Of a DNA stretch of 64,000 nucleotides, positions 46,964-55,901 are shown piece after piece. The DNA lies in assembly GCA_023228425.1 (NCBI GenBank), contig JALOBE010000006.1, forward strand, positions 1-64,000, in the 5' to 3' direction. The notes under the pieces are model-generated. The model did not search any database. It worked only from the letters and a program-made list of their open reading frames with translations, and was not told where the DNA came from. The DNA comes from Syntrophales bacterium. GTDB lineage: Bacteria > Desulfobacterota > Syntrophia > Syntrophales > UBA2210. Positions within the stretch are counted from its first letter, which is position 1. Each line of letters begins with the position of its first letter. Made by a program: the position numbers and the translations under genes.

Positions 46964-49609
46964 CTAGAACATCATCCCGATGGTAAATTCCCACCTGCTG
47001 GGTGACTCCCCCTCCTTCCGGTCGAGGACATACCCCCACTCGAGACGGAAGGGTCCGATGGGTGAATTCCAGCGGACACCGGCCCCTGCGGTCTGCCGCA
47101 TGTCGTCGAAGTGAAAGCCGCTCTCCCAGGAATTGCCCGTGTCGTAGAAGATGACACCCCGTATGCCGGCGTCTCTGAGGAGAGGGAAAAGGAACTCGGC
47201 GGTATAGACCATCATCGTTTTGCCCCCGATCACGTCCAGATTGTCCGGACTGCGGGGACCCACATCACGAAGCCCTCGAAGGCTTCCGATGCCGCCCAGA
47301 TAGAAGCGCTCGTAAATGGGAACTTCCTTCCCCTCATTCCCGTGTATCAGCCCGAATTGAGCCGCCACGCTGAAGACATAATCACTGACGACCGGAAAGA
47401 ACCAGCGGGTTTCACCGCTGTATCGGGTGAAACTCGCGTCACCCTGCAGGGGACCGCCCGTGAATTCGACGGCAACACTGTTTCTCGAACCACGCGACGG
47501 CATCATCCAGGGATGCCTGGTGTCCCGAACCAGTGTGATCGTCAAACCGCTCGACATGATTTTTCCCTCCTGGTCCCGCACAAAGCGAGAGGCATAGGGC
47601 GATATGTTTTTAACGATATTTTCAGACAGTCGGTAGCGGATGTAGCCGTCCACCCGTTCGAAAAGACGGTACCCCAGTGTTCCCGCCAGGCCTTTTGTAT
47701 AGACGTCGTAGGTGTCGCGCTCCCGTTCCATTTTCCACAGCTCGGCCTTGCTCCAGAGAGGTATGTCGAAGAGCCAGGGCTCGATAAAGGAGATTTCGTA
47801 ATTGGTGGTTGCCGATCCCACGTATCCCTTGGCGCTGATGGTCTGGCCCCGGCCGAACAGGTTGCGTTCCGCCACTTCGGCCATGAAAATGACCTTGTCG
47901 ATCGTACTGTAGCCCGCTCCGACGCTGAAAAGTCCCGTTGCCTTTTCGCTGACGTGGACATTGACGTCCATGAGAGATTCGTCGGCGCCCGGTTCGGTTT
48001 GAAAGTTGACTTCCTCGAAGTACTGAAGGCGGTTCAGACCTTCGTAACTGCCGGTAAGATTGTCCCGGCTGTACAATTGTCCTTCTATGACGGCCAGTTC
48101 CCTGCGGATCACCTTGTCCCTGGTGCGGGTATTCCCGGTTATGGAAATTCTGTCGATGTGAACGATCCTGCCCTTTTCGATATGGTAGGTTATGTCGATC
48201 TTCTGCCTCTCGGGGCTCGGCACCGTTCGGGGAATCACGTTCGCGTAGGCGTATCCTTCGTTGTTGCAGGCTGTCGTCAGATACTCCATGTCCCTGATGA
48301 TCGCTTCCCTGTCAAAAAAATCTTTCTTCCTGATCTCGAGACCGGTCATCAGGGTATCCCTGGAAACATCCAGTTCGTCCCCGGTGATGCCCACGTCTCC
48401 TACCTGATACTGGCGGCCTTCCTGAACAGGGATAGTTACGTATATCCATCGATCGTCAATGCTGATCTCGGGATCTCCGATCTGTGCGTCGATGAAGCCG
48501 TTGTTATGATAGAAAACGGTCAGATTTTCTATGTCGGCCTGCAATTCAGTCCGGTTGTACAAGCCGGCATCGGTGAGAAAGCTGAAAATACCCCACTCGG
48601 ATGCCTTCATCATCTTTTTCAGATCTTTATCGGTGTAAACCATGTTTCCTTCAAAGGATATGGTCCTGATGGATGGTTTTCTATGCTCCACAATGGTGAA
48701 GGTAACATAGACATCCTGCCCTTCCGCGTCGGCCTCGGCCGTATAGGCTACCTCCACGTTCAGGTATCCCCGTTCCTTGTAGAGCAGTTCTATGTTCTCT
48801 GCATCGGTGTTGACTCTCTCGGGATTGAACATCTGGCGGGTTTTGGCGGAAATGACATCCCGTATGTCGTTTTCTTTTATCTTCCTGTTGCCTTCTATGA
48901 GTATCTGGGCAATACGGGGACGCTCGGTAACGGTAAAGGTAATGACCCGTCCCTCGGTTGAATCTTCCACGGAGGCGGCCACATCACTGAAAAAACCCAT
49001 TCCGTAAATGGACCTGATGTCTTCCGAAAGAAGGCGCTGCGAAAAGAGTGTCCCCTTCACGCTCTGTATGACATTGAGGATGGCTCCCTCCTCAATTCGC
49101 CGGTTTCCCTCGAAGCGAACCTCCGCCACCCGTTGGGCGGCAAAAAGGCGAAACAGCACCTCCTCGACCAGATTCCGTGATATGGAGCCGACGCTTTCCA
49201 GCCCCCGGCCCTGGAAGTAGAGGTCGCGAATGGTCGACTCCCGTTCCACGTCAACCACCTGGACATCGGTGCTGATCAGGTTCCCCAGCCGGGTCAGGCT
49301 TCCCATGATCACATAATCGACCTCCAGGTCCTTCCCCACGGAGAGCGCGAGGGCTTCCGTAACGGTGCGACCACCTATACGGTCAGTGACCGCTTCCTCT
49401 TCCGCCACTCTCACATAGGGTTGTCTTAAAAGCTCCGTCGTGATGTCGTCGGAAAGGCGCTCCTTGAGATAGGACGCGTCGGTATCGCTGTATATGTGGA
49501 ATGGAAATACCGCTATTTTTTTTGTTTCTTCCGCACCGGCAACGGAAAAACAGAGAAACGCCGACAGGAGAAGGAATACCACCAGGGATTTGAGGTGATT
49601 ACAGGACAT
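46964..49609 (-). CDS. bamA: BamA outer-membrane insertase with N-terminal extension
   Basis: An 881-residue BamA. Signal peptide (LKSLVVFLLLSAFLCFSVAGA), then an extra domain of about 130 residues ('KKIAVFPFHIYSDTDASYLK', 'LEVDYVIMGSLTRLGNLIST') that resembles the TolB N-domain, then five POTRA domains from about residue 165 ('VAEVRFEGNRRIEEGAILNV' begins the first) and a 16-strand barrel with 'RFYLGGIGSLRGLRDVGPRS' (the (V/I)RGF-type loop 6 motif, here LRGL) and final strand ending 'FTIGMMF'. It inserts beta-barrel proteins into the outer membrane. ATG 49609 suits the ribosome binding site better than ATG 49621. Confidence 0.94.
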   Translation of the reverse strand: MSCNHLKSLVVFLLLSAFLCFSVAGAEETKKIAVFPFHIYSDTDASYLKERLSDDITTELLRQPYVRVAEEEAVTDRIGGRTVTEALALSVGKDLEVDYVIMGSLTRLGNLISTDVQVVDVERESTIRDLYFQGRGLESVGSISRNLVEEVLFRLFAAQRVAEVRFEGNRRIEEGAILNVIQSVKGTLFSQRLLSEDIRSIYGMGFFSDVAASVEDSTEGRVITFTVTERPRIAQILIEGNRKIKENDIRDVISAKTRQMFNPERVNTDAENIELLYKERGYLNVEVAYTAEADAEGQDVYVTFTIVEHRKPSIRTISFEGNMVYTDKDLKKMMKASEWGIFSFLTDAGLYNRTELQADIENLTVFYHNNGFIDAQIGDPEISIDDRWIYVTIPVQEGRQYQVGDVGITGDELDVSRDTLMTGLEIRKKDFFDREAIIRDMEYLTTACNNEGYAYANVIPRTVPSPERQKIDITYHIEKGRIVHIDRISITGNTRTRDKVIRRELAVIEGQLYSRDNLTGSYEGLNRLQYFEEVNFQTEPGADESLMDVNVHVSEKATGLFSVGAGYSTIDKVIFMAEVAERNLFGRGQTISAKGYVGSATTNYEISFIEPWLFDIPLWSKAELWKMERERDTYDVYTKGLAGTLGYRLFERVDGYIRYRLSENIVKNISPYASRFVRDQEGKIMSSGLTITLVRDTRHPWMMPSRGSRNSVAVEFTGGPLQGDASFTRYSGETRWFFPVVSDYVFSVAAQFGLIHGNEGKEVPIYERFYLGGIGSLRGLRDVGPRSPDNLDVIGGKTMMVYTAEFLFPLLRDAGIRGVIFYDTGNSWESGFHFDDMRQTAGAGVRWNSPIGPFRLEWGYVLDRKEGESPSRWEFTIGMMF

Positions 49610-50273
49610 GCAATGTACCATCCTTCAGAGTTACGGTGCGCGACATGCGACCGGCCATGGAAGTATTGTGGGTCACGACGACCAGCGTGGTTCCCCGCTC
49701 CCGATTCAATTGAAGCAGTAACTCGATGATCTTCCGCCCCGTTGCCGCGTCCAGGTTGCCCGTGGGCTCATCGGCAAGAAGTATGGCGGGCTCCATGATC
49801 ATCGCGCGCGCCACGGCCACTCGCTGTTGTTCCCCCCCTGACAGTTCTCCCGGTTTGTGCGATAACCTATCACCAAGTCCCACCTCAGTCAAGGCAATCT
49901 CCGCTTTGAGCAGAGCTTCCCCGCGGGGCATACCGGCGATGCAGGCGGGCATCATGGCGTTCTCGGCGGCGGTAAATTCGGGAAGCAGGTGATGGAATTG
50001 AAAGACGAAGCCTATCCTGCGGTTTCTGAACCGTGCCCGTGTCCGTTCGTCCCCGGCAAAAGCGTCGATACCGTCGTAGAAGACCGAACCGCTCGAGGGA
50101 TGATCAAGGAGGCCGAGTATCTGCAGGAGAGTGGTTTTTCCCGACCCCGACACGCCCAGGACGGCCAGGGTTTCGCCGGAGGCGATGTCAAGATCGATGC
50201 CTCTGAGAACCTTGACGGTCATGCTGTCCTTGACGAATGTCCTGGTTATTGCTTTCATCGATACCATTACCAC
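49599..50273 (-). CDS. lolD: Lipoprotein-releasing ABC transporter ATPase, LolD
   Basis: A 224-residue ATPase of the MacB/LolD type: Walker A 'GVSGSGKTTLLQILG', Q-loop 'GFVFQFHHLLPEFTAAENAM', signature 'LSGGEQQRVAVARAM' and Walker B 'ILLADEPTGNLD', with 'LVVVTHNTSMAGRM'. It powers release of outer-membrane lipoproteins from the inner membrane to LolA. It starts six bases after the lolC stop and its end overlaps the bamA start. Confidence 0.95.
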   Translation of the reverse strand: MVMVSMKAITRTFVKDSMTVKVLRGIDLDIASGETLAVLGVSGSGKTTLLQILGLLDHPSSGSVFYDGIDAFAGDERTRARFRNRRIGFVFQFHHLLPEFTAAENAMMPACIAGMPRGEALLKAEIALTEVGLGDRLSHKPGELSGGEQQRVAVARAMIMEPAILLADEPTGNLDAATGRKIIELLLQLNRERGTTLVVVTHNTSMAGRMSRTVTLKDGTLHVL

Positions 50274-50279
50274 GGGCTC

Positions 50280-51542
50280 CTATTCGTACCGAAGGGCTTC
50301 CGCCGGATCGAGCCGGGACGCGGTCCACGCGGGATATAGGGATGCCGCGAAGCACAGCACCAGGGTAATCAGAACGATGAGGGCCACATCGGGATAATTC
50401 ACCTGTGAGGGAAGCGTAGGGAAGTAATAGACGTCCTTGGGGAGAACGGTAATGCCGAACACCCTCTCGACAAAGGCCGCGACGGATTCGATGTTCCGGG
50501 CGATCAGGACTCCGGCGACACATCCCAGGAACGTACCCACGGAGCCGATGATGAGGCCCTGTATCATGAATATTTTCATGATACTGCCCCTGGTGGCTCC
50601 CATGGATTTCAGGATCGCGATGTCACCGGTCTTTTCCATGACCGACATGATAAGTGTAATAATGATGTTAAAGGCGGCCACCAGCACGATAAGGCTCAAA
50701 ATGATGAACATGACGGTCCGTTCCAGCTTGAGCGCCGAAAAAAGATTCCTGTTCATCTCCATCCAGGTCCGCGCCCGGTAGGGATAGCCGAGCCGCTCTT
50801 CGATCTTGCCGGCCACTTCCCCGGCGCGGTATATGGAGTCTATTTTGATTTCCACTCCGGTTACAGCGTCTCCCGTGTTGAGAAACCGCTTGCTGTCTGA
50901 AAGGGACAGAAAGGTCAGCGTCGAGTCATATTCATAGAATCCGGACTCGAAGATGCCCGCCACGGTGAACTTCTGGATGCGGGGCATGGTGCCCATGGGC
51001 GTGGGAATCCCCATGGGAAGGAGCACCTCGACCTCGTCTCCGTACCGGGCTCCCAGGATGCCTGCAAGCTCCCTGCCGATGACGACGGGAGGAAGATCAC
51101 CACCCTCGATGGCGGTCGCGTCATCGGCAAGGGCGGACATGTCGCCCGCCGTCATCGATCCAACGGTAATTACCGAAAGAGCGCTCTCCGGCGCGATACC
51201 CCGAAGCACTGTACCGGTAACGCGGTTTCCCTTCTTCACCATGGCCTGTCCGTACACGAAGGGTGTTGACGCCACGACCCGGTCCAGGTGCTTCACCTCG
51301 TCCATCACCTGCCGGTACTCCTCCATGGAACCGTCAAGACGCATGAGAAGAATGTGCGAGTTGATACCCAGTATCTTGTTGCGAAGCTCGGTCTCAAAAC
51401 CGCTCATGACGGACAGGACAATGATCAGCGCCGCCACTCCGAGAAAGATGCCCAGGGTGGAAATGAGCGTGTTGACGGAGATGATGGTCTGCTTGCGTTT
51501 TGCCCTGAGATACCTGATGCTGACGAACAGTTCATAACCCAT
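50280..51542 (-). CDS. lolC: Lipoprotein-releasing system permease, LolC/LolE
   Basis: A 420-residue inner-membrane protein with four membrane helices and a large periplasmic domain between the first and second: it starts 'YELFVSIRYLRAKRKQTIIS', followed by 'LGIFLGVAALIIVLSVMSGF', and the C-terminal half has 'GDIAILKSMGATRGSIMKIF'. A single LolC/E gene (as here, with one lolD) implies a homodimeric LolF-type complex rather than the LolCDE heterodimer of enterobacteria. It lies 23 bases downstream of lysS. Confidence 0.94.
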   Translation of the reverse strand: MGYELFVSIRYLRAKRKQTIISVNTLISTLGIFLGVAALIIVLSVMSGFETELRNKILGINSHILLMRLDGSMEEYRQVMDEVKHLDRVVASTPFVYGQAMVKKGNRVTGTVLRGIAPESALSVITVGSMTAGDMSALADDATAIEGGDLPPVVIGRELAGILGARYGDEVEVLLPMGIPTPMGTMPRIQKFTVAGIFESGFYEYDSTLTFLSLSDSKRFLNTGDAVTGVEIKIDSIYRAGEVAGKIEERLGYPYRARTWMEMNRNLFSALKLERTVMFIILSLIVLVAAFNIIITLIMSVMEKTGDIAILKSMGATRGSIMKIFMIQGLIIGSVGTFLGCVAGVLIARNIESVAAFVERVFGITVLPKDVYYFPTLPSQVNYPDVALIVLITLVLCFAASLYPAWTASRLDPAEALRYE

Positions 51543-51565
51543 GGGGGTATTGTACCTTTTCCCGA

Positions 51566-53056
51566 TCAGGCCCTTTTGGTCTTTGACCGCATATGAGGAA
51601 AGAGGATGACATCCCTGATCGAAGGCGAATCCGTGAAAAGCATGACGAGCCTGTCGATTCCGATTCCTTCCCCGGCCGTGGGAGGCATTCCGTACTCCAG
51701 GGCCGTGATATAATCGTCATCCATGTCGTGGGCTTCCTCGTCACCGGACTCCTTTTCCGCAAGCTGATTCATGAACCGTTCTCTCTGGTCATCGGGATCG
51801 TTCAATTCTGAAAAGGCGTTGGCTATCTCGCGCCCCTGGATAAACAGCTCAAAACGGTCGACGTGGTCACTGTCATCGGAGCTTCTCCTGGACAAGGGGG
51901 AAACCTCGACGGGGTAGCGGGTGATGAAGGTCGGCTGGACAAGCTGTTCTTCCACAGTCTGCTCGAAAATAGCCACGATAATTTTCCCCGCGGGATCGGC
52001 ATCGTTGACGGGTACATTCAGACGTCGCGCTTCCGCGAGCAGCGTTTCTTTCGAATCCAGGCGTTCCTGCGGAACATCGGCAAAGGTGGTGATAGCCTCC
52101 CGCAGGGTAAACCGCCGCCAGGGCGGCGTAAAGTCGATATCCACCCCCTGGGAGGTAAACGTTAAAGACCCGAAGATACTGCGGGCGATGAAGGTCAGCA
52201 GTTCTTCCGTCAGGGTCATCAGGTCCTCATAGGTCGCGTAGGCTTGGTAGAATTCCATCATGGTAAATTCAGGATTGTGCAGAACGGAGATCCCCTCGTT
52301 TCTGAAACTGCGGTTGATTTCGAATACCCGTTCCATGCCTCCCACGACCAGGCGTTTCAGATACAGTTCCGGGGCAATGCGCAGAAAGAGGTCCATGTCC
52401 AGGGTGTTGTGATAGGTCTTGAAGGGGCGAGCCGTCGCTCCCCCCGCTATGGGATGCATCATGGGGGTTTCCACCTCGAGAAAGTCCCGTTCCAGCATGA
52501 ATTGCCGTATGAGATGTATGATCCTGCTCCGTATGATAAAGGTTTCTTTTACGGCCGGGTTCATGATGAGATCCAGGTAGCGCCGGCGGTAGCGCATCTC
52601 GACGTCCGTCAGGCCGTGCCATTTTTCAGGCAGGGGCCGCATTGCCTTCGAGAGGAGCCTGAGCACATCGGCGTCAATGGTCAACTCCCCCGTTTTTGTC
52701 CTGAACAACCGTCCCGCGACGAACAGTATGTCGCCCACGTCGAACTTCCTGAACAAGCCGTAAAAATCGTCGCCGACCTTCTCTTTCCTCACGTAAACCT
52801 GGATGCGCCCCGTCCTGTCCTGAATACTTATGAACGAGGCCTTCCCGAAGACCCTTCTGGCCATGATCCTGCCCGCGATCCGGAAGGTCTCCTTCACCCG
52901 GGACAGGGCGTCCTCATCGGCATCGCCATAGTATTCAAGAATTTCGGCGGCACTGTGCTCGACCTTTACGTCATTGGGGTACAGCTCGATGCCTGCGGCC
53001 CTGAGTTCCTCCGCTTTTTCCCGTTTTATTCTCAACAGATCGCTGGTGTCTTCCAT
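51566..53056 (-). CDS. lysS: Lysyl-tRNA synthetase, class II
   Basis: A 496-residue class II LysRS. N-terminal OB anticodon-binding domain ('IAGRIMARRVFGKASFISIQ'), motif 2 'ERVFEINRSFRNEGISVLHN' plus 'PEFTMMEFYQAYATYEDLM', and motif 3 'PPTAGEGIGIDRLVMLFTDS'. ATG 53056 (MEDTSDLLRIKREKAEELRA) is the family start. First gene of the minus-strand envelope run; the pairing lysS-lolC-lolD is common in deltaproteobacteria, so a housekeeping promoter here may set basal expression of the LPS genes. Confidence 0.96.
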   Translation of the reverse strand: MEDTSDLLRIKREKAEELRAAGIELYPNDVKVEHSAAEILEYYGDADEDALSRVKETFRIAGRIMARRVFGKASFISIQDRTGRIQVYVRKEKVGDDFYGLFRKFDVGDILFVAGRLFRTKTGELTIDADVLRLLSKAMRPLPEKWHGLTDVEMRYRRRYLDLIMNPAVKETFIIRSRIIHLIRQFMLERDFLEVETPMMHPIAGGATARPFKTYHNTLDMDLFLRIAPELYLKRLVVGGMERVFEINRSFRNEGISVLHNPEFTMMEFYQAYATYEDLMTLTEELLTFIARSIFGSLTFTSQGVDIDFTPPWRRFTLREAITTFADVPQERLDSKETLLAEARRLNVPVNDADPAGKIIVAIFEQTVEEQLVQPTFITRYPVEVSPLSRRSSDDSDHVDRFELFIQGREIANAFSELNDPDDQRERFMNQLAEKESGDEEAHDMDDDYITALEYGMPPTAGEGIGIDRLVMLFTDSPSIRDVILFPHMRSKTKRA

Positions 53057-53384
53057 GGTGCTTCGTTCCTGTTCGCGGGAATGTTTCCCTCTCAATTTCA
53101 GTGCCCGGAAAGCGCCCGTCGTTCCGGGTTCCGTAAGGAGGTTTACCTATCTGTTTTAACGGGAGCAGTCAAGGTATTTGACGACTTCATGAAAGCCGCC
53201 GGGGGGCGTCCCGCGGGCTCCCACCCGGAGCACACAAAAAGGATGGGGGATTATCATGAGAAAATGATTGACAAAAGTTCCCAGCGATACTAGCATGCCC
53301 TGTTGTTTCAGGGGTCTCCGGTCTTCCCGGAACGACCCCTGTTCGTTTTCCATTTGATGTACTGACACTTCCCGGACGAACTGT
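53057..53384. other. Divergent intergenic region lysS / hldA
   Basis: About 330 non-coding bases between divergent genes. It holds a 7-bp perfect hairpin CCCGGAA/TTCCGGG (53104-53110 with 53122-53128) in the lysS leader side and the hldA promoter at 53268-53296. Confidence 0.5.
53268..53296 (+). promoter_or_regulatory. Sigma-70-type promoter of hldA-DUF4416-yicC
   Basis: A perfect TTGACA (53268-53273), 17-base spacer, TAGCAT (53291-53296), ending 89 bases before the hldA start. The -10 matches at 4 of 6. Confidence 0.55.
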
Positions 53385-54368
53385 ATGAAAAAAATGCTTT
53401 CAAAAAAACGGGCCCTCGAAATACTCGATCGATTTCCCCTGTCCCGGGTACTTGTCATCGGCGATATCATGGCGGACCACTTCATCTGGGGCAAGGTTAC
53501 CCGCATTTCGCCGGAGGCTCCGGTACCGGTGGTCAGCGTCACCTCGGAAAGTCTTCTCCTCGGAGGCGCGGCAAACGTACTGAACAATGTGTTTTCCCTG
53601 GGGGGCAGGGCCTTCATCGCCGGCATCGCGGGCAGGGATGAGATGGGCTCCTGGATCAGGGAGCGACTCAGGGAAATGAAGGTCGATACGGATGGGATCA
53701 TCATAACACCGGACCGTCCGACAAGTGTGAAAACAAGGGTCATCGCCCACAGCCAGCAGGTGGTCCGCTTCGACAGGGAGGACAGGAACCCCGTCGGCGC
53801 GGGGGCACGAAAAAAGATCGCGGGGTATCTGGAGTCGATGCTTGATGATATCGAGGCTGTTGTCATATCGGATTACAACAAGGGCCTGGTCTCGGAGGAG
53901 CTTCTCCACAGGATACGGAACCTCTGTTCCGGGGCGGGGATACCGCTCTTCATCGACCCGAAAAAGAACGGATTCTCCCTCTATCGTGACTGCGGCCTGA
54001 TGACGCCGAACCAGGCTGAGGCCGCCATGGCCCTGGGTATGGACATCAACACCCGTGACGATCTGGTCCGGGCCGGGCGCCGGCTGCTTGAAGAGTACCA
54101 CCTCAAGGGGGTCCTTATCACGCGGGGGGAGGAGGGAATGGCTCTCTTCGAGGACAACGGCGCCATCACCCATATCCCCGCCGTGGCGAAGGAAGTCTTC
54201 GATGTGACCGGAGCGGGAGATACGGTCATAGGAACCTTCGCCCTGGCGACCACCGCGGGCGCCACCGCCAGGGAGGCGGCTGTGCTGGCGAACCACGCGG
54301 CCGGAATCGCGGTCGGCAAGGTTGGAACTGCAACGGTTACACGGGAGGAACTGCTCCGGGTTCTCTGA
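53385..54368 (+). CDS. hldA: D-glycero-beta-D-manno-heptose-7-phosphate kinase (HldA/RfaE1)
   Basis: A 327-residue PfkB-family kinase without the nucleotidyltransferase domain of fused HldE: 'VLVIGDIMADHFIWGKVTRI' (substrate site), 'LGGAANVLNNVFSLGGRAFI', 'VVISDYNKGLVSEELLHRI', and the ATP/anion-hole motif 'FDVTGAGDTVIGTFALATTA'. It phosphorylates heptose 7-phosphate to the 1,7-bisphosphate, the substrate of the gmhB product in the divergent cluster. An HldC (RfaE2) adenylyltransferase and GmhA are required but not in the window. Confidence 0.94.
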   Translation: MKKMLSKKRALEILDRFPLSRVLVIGDIMADHFIWGKVTRISPEAPVPVVSVTSESLLLGGAANVLNNVFSLGGRAFIAGIAGRDEMGSWIRERLREMKVDTDGIIITPDRPTSVKTRVIAHSQQVVRFDREDRNPVGAGARKKIAGYLESMLDDIEAVVISDYNKGLVSEELLHRIRNLCSGAGIPLFIDPKKNGFSLYRDCGLMTPNQAEAAMALGMDINTRDDLVRAGRRLLEEYHLKGVLITRGEEGMALFEDNGAITHIPAVAKEVFDVTGAGDTVIGTFALATTAGATAREAAVLANHAAGIAVGKVGTATVTREELLRVL

Positions 54369-54426
54369 AATGGAACCCCCTCCCGGCGGACAGCCCGCAT
54401 TCACAGACTATCCAGGTGACCATGTC

Positions 54427-54978
54427 ATGAGCCTTTTGAGCCGGCCCGATCCGGTTAAGCTGGTAGCAAGCATGATCTTTAGGGAAAGTGACTGGGTCAC
54501 GCGGGCAATCGACGGCATGTCGGACGTTTATGGTAAACCGGACTACATCAGCACCGTCATGCCCTTTGACTATACTGATTATTACACGGCGGAAATGGGC
54601 GCGGGGCTGAAGCGGCGTGTAGTTTCCTTTGAATCCCTTATTTCGCCCGACGGGCTTCCGGCTGTCAAGAAATCGACCAATGGCGTGGAGGCGGCCCTGT
54701 CGCGCAAGGACAGGAGACGTGTGAACATCGATCCGGGCTGCCTATCGACGGGACACCTGCTCCTCGCCACGGGAAAACCCTATGCCCACAGACCCTACCT
54801 GGGCGACGGCGTGTACGGTGACCTGACACTGATCTACCGCGGCGGGTTTTTTCAGGAGTTGCCGTGGACCTATCCCGATTACCGGGAACCGTCGATGATC
54901 AGCATGCTCGCAAGAATACGGGAAAAATATCTGAAGCAGCTGGCGGCCGTGAAACGAAACCCGGAGGAGACAGCATGA
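54427..54978 (+). CDS. DUF4416 family protein
   Basis: A 183-residue protein that matches the DUF4416 family found in deltaproteobacteria and Nitrospirae: 'SRPDPVKLVASMIFRESDWV', 'FDYTDYYTAEMGAGLKRRVV', 'RRRVNIDPGCLSTGHLLLAT' and 'WTYPDYREPSMISMLARIRE'. No function is established. ATG 54427 is chosen because AGGTGA lies seven bases upstream and family members begin here; the frame is open back into hldA. It overlaps yicC by ATGA, so the two are coupled. Confidence 0.88.
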   Translation: MSLLSRPDPVKLVASMIFRESDWVTRAIDGMSDVYGKPDYISTVMPFDYTDYYTAEMGAGLKRRVVSFESLISPDGLPAVKKSTNGVEAALSRKDRRRVNIDPGCLSTGHLLLATGKPYAHRPYLGDGVYGDLTLIYRGGFFQELPWTYPDYREPSMISMLARIREKYLKQLAAVKRNPEETA

Positions 54979-55859
54979 TACGGAGCATGACCGGTTACGG
55001 CAGATCCGAAACGACCTGCGGCACTGCCGCGGTGATCATCGAGATCAAGTCCTTTAACCACCGCAACCTGGAGATCACCACCAGAGTTCCGGGCAGTCTC
55101 GGCGCCCTCGAACTGCTGATCAGGAAAAAAATTGCCCAGTGCCTGTCCCGGGGCAGGATCGAACTGGTGATGCGCCTCGAGACGGACCGGGAGGGTACCG
55201 ACGTCAGCGTGCTGAAGGCCGATCTTCCCCTTATCAGGGATTACTTCGACACTCTGTCACGGGTCAGGGACGAACTGGCACTGCCCGATCCCATAACGCT
55301 GGAGATGGTTACGTCAATAAAAAACGGCATCTACGCTTCTGAACAGGAATACGACGACCCCGACATCCGGTCCTCCATTGAAAAAGGCGTCGATGAGGCT
55401 TTGGCGGCTCTCATGGAGATGAAGGAGCAGGAAGGGTCGATCCTCTACAGGGATTTCACAGACAGGATCGACCGTATACAGCAATGGCTGGATGCCGTCA
55501 CCGCCCGGGTTCCCCGGGTCGTGGCGGAATATCGGCAGCGTCTGGTGGAGCGCCTGAAAACGCTGGCGTCGGAAATAGAAATCGATGAGGCGAGACTGGC
55601 CCAGGAAATAGTATTCATGGCCGAGAAGAGCGACATAACTGAGGAGCTTGTCCGCCTGGACAGCCACATCAGCCAGTTCAGGGACCTACTGGACGCGTCG
55701 GAACCTTCCGGACGCAGACTGGACTTTATCTTCCAGGAAATGCATAGGGAAATCAATACGATAGGATCGAAGAGCGGTGATCTCGAGATTGCGCGAACCG
55801 TCATCGACGTTAAGACCGAACTTGCCAAATTACGGGAACAGGTTCAAAATATCGAATAG
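54975..55859 (+). CDS. yicC: YicC family endoribonuclease
   Basis: A 294-residue YicC protein: 'MIRSMTGYGRSETTCGTAAV' at the start, 'EIKSFNHRNLEITTRVPGSL', and the C-terminal DUF1732 region 'GRRLDFIFQEMHREINTIGS' to 'IDVKTELAKLREQVQNIE'. Characterised YicC is an endoribonuclease involved in RNA (e.g. RyhB) turnover. In many genomes gmk and rpoZ follow; here a PTS gene follows after 42 bases. Confidence 0.95.
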   Translation: MIRSMTGYGRSETTCGTAAVIIEIKSFNHRNLEITTRVPGSLGALELLIRKKIAQCLSRGRIELVMRLETDREGTDVSVLKADLPLIRDYFDTLSRVRDELALPDPITLEMVTSIKNGIYASEQEYDDPDIRSSIEKGVDEALAALMEMKEQEGSILYRDFTDRIDRIQQWLDAVTARVPRVVAEYRQRLVERLKTLASEIEIDEARLAQEIVFMAEKSDITEELVRLDSHISQFRDLLDASEPSGRRLDFIFQEMHREINTIGSKSGDLEIARTVIDVKTELAKLREQVQNIE

Positions 55860-55901
55860 CAGGAACGCTGCGGCAGCAACGGAATGCATCCAGGGGGGAT
55901 C

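Noticed and set aside
47111..48961. A 616-codon open frame on the + strand opposite bamA
   Set aside because: It is fully antisense to a strongly supported BamA; its translation has no recognisable domain and has the His/Gly/Val-rich composition typical of GC-rich shadow frames.
53400..54404. A 334-codon open frame antisense to hldA
   Set aside because: HldA shows all kinase motifs and has its own promoter; the antisense product has none.
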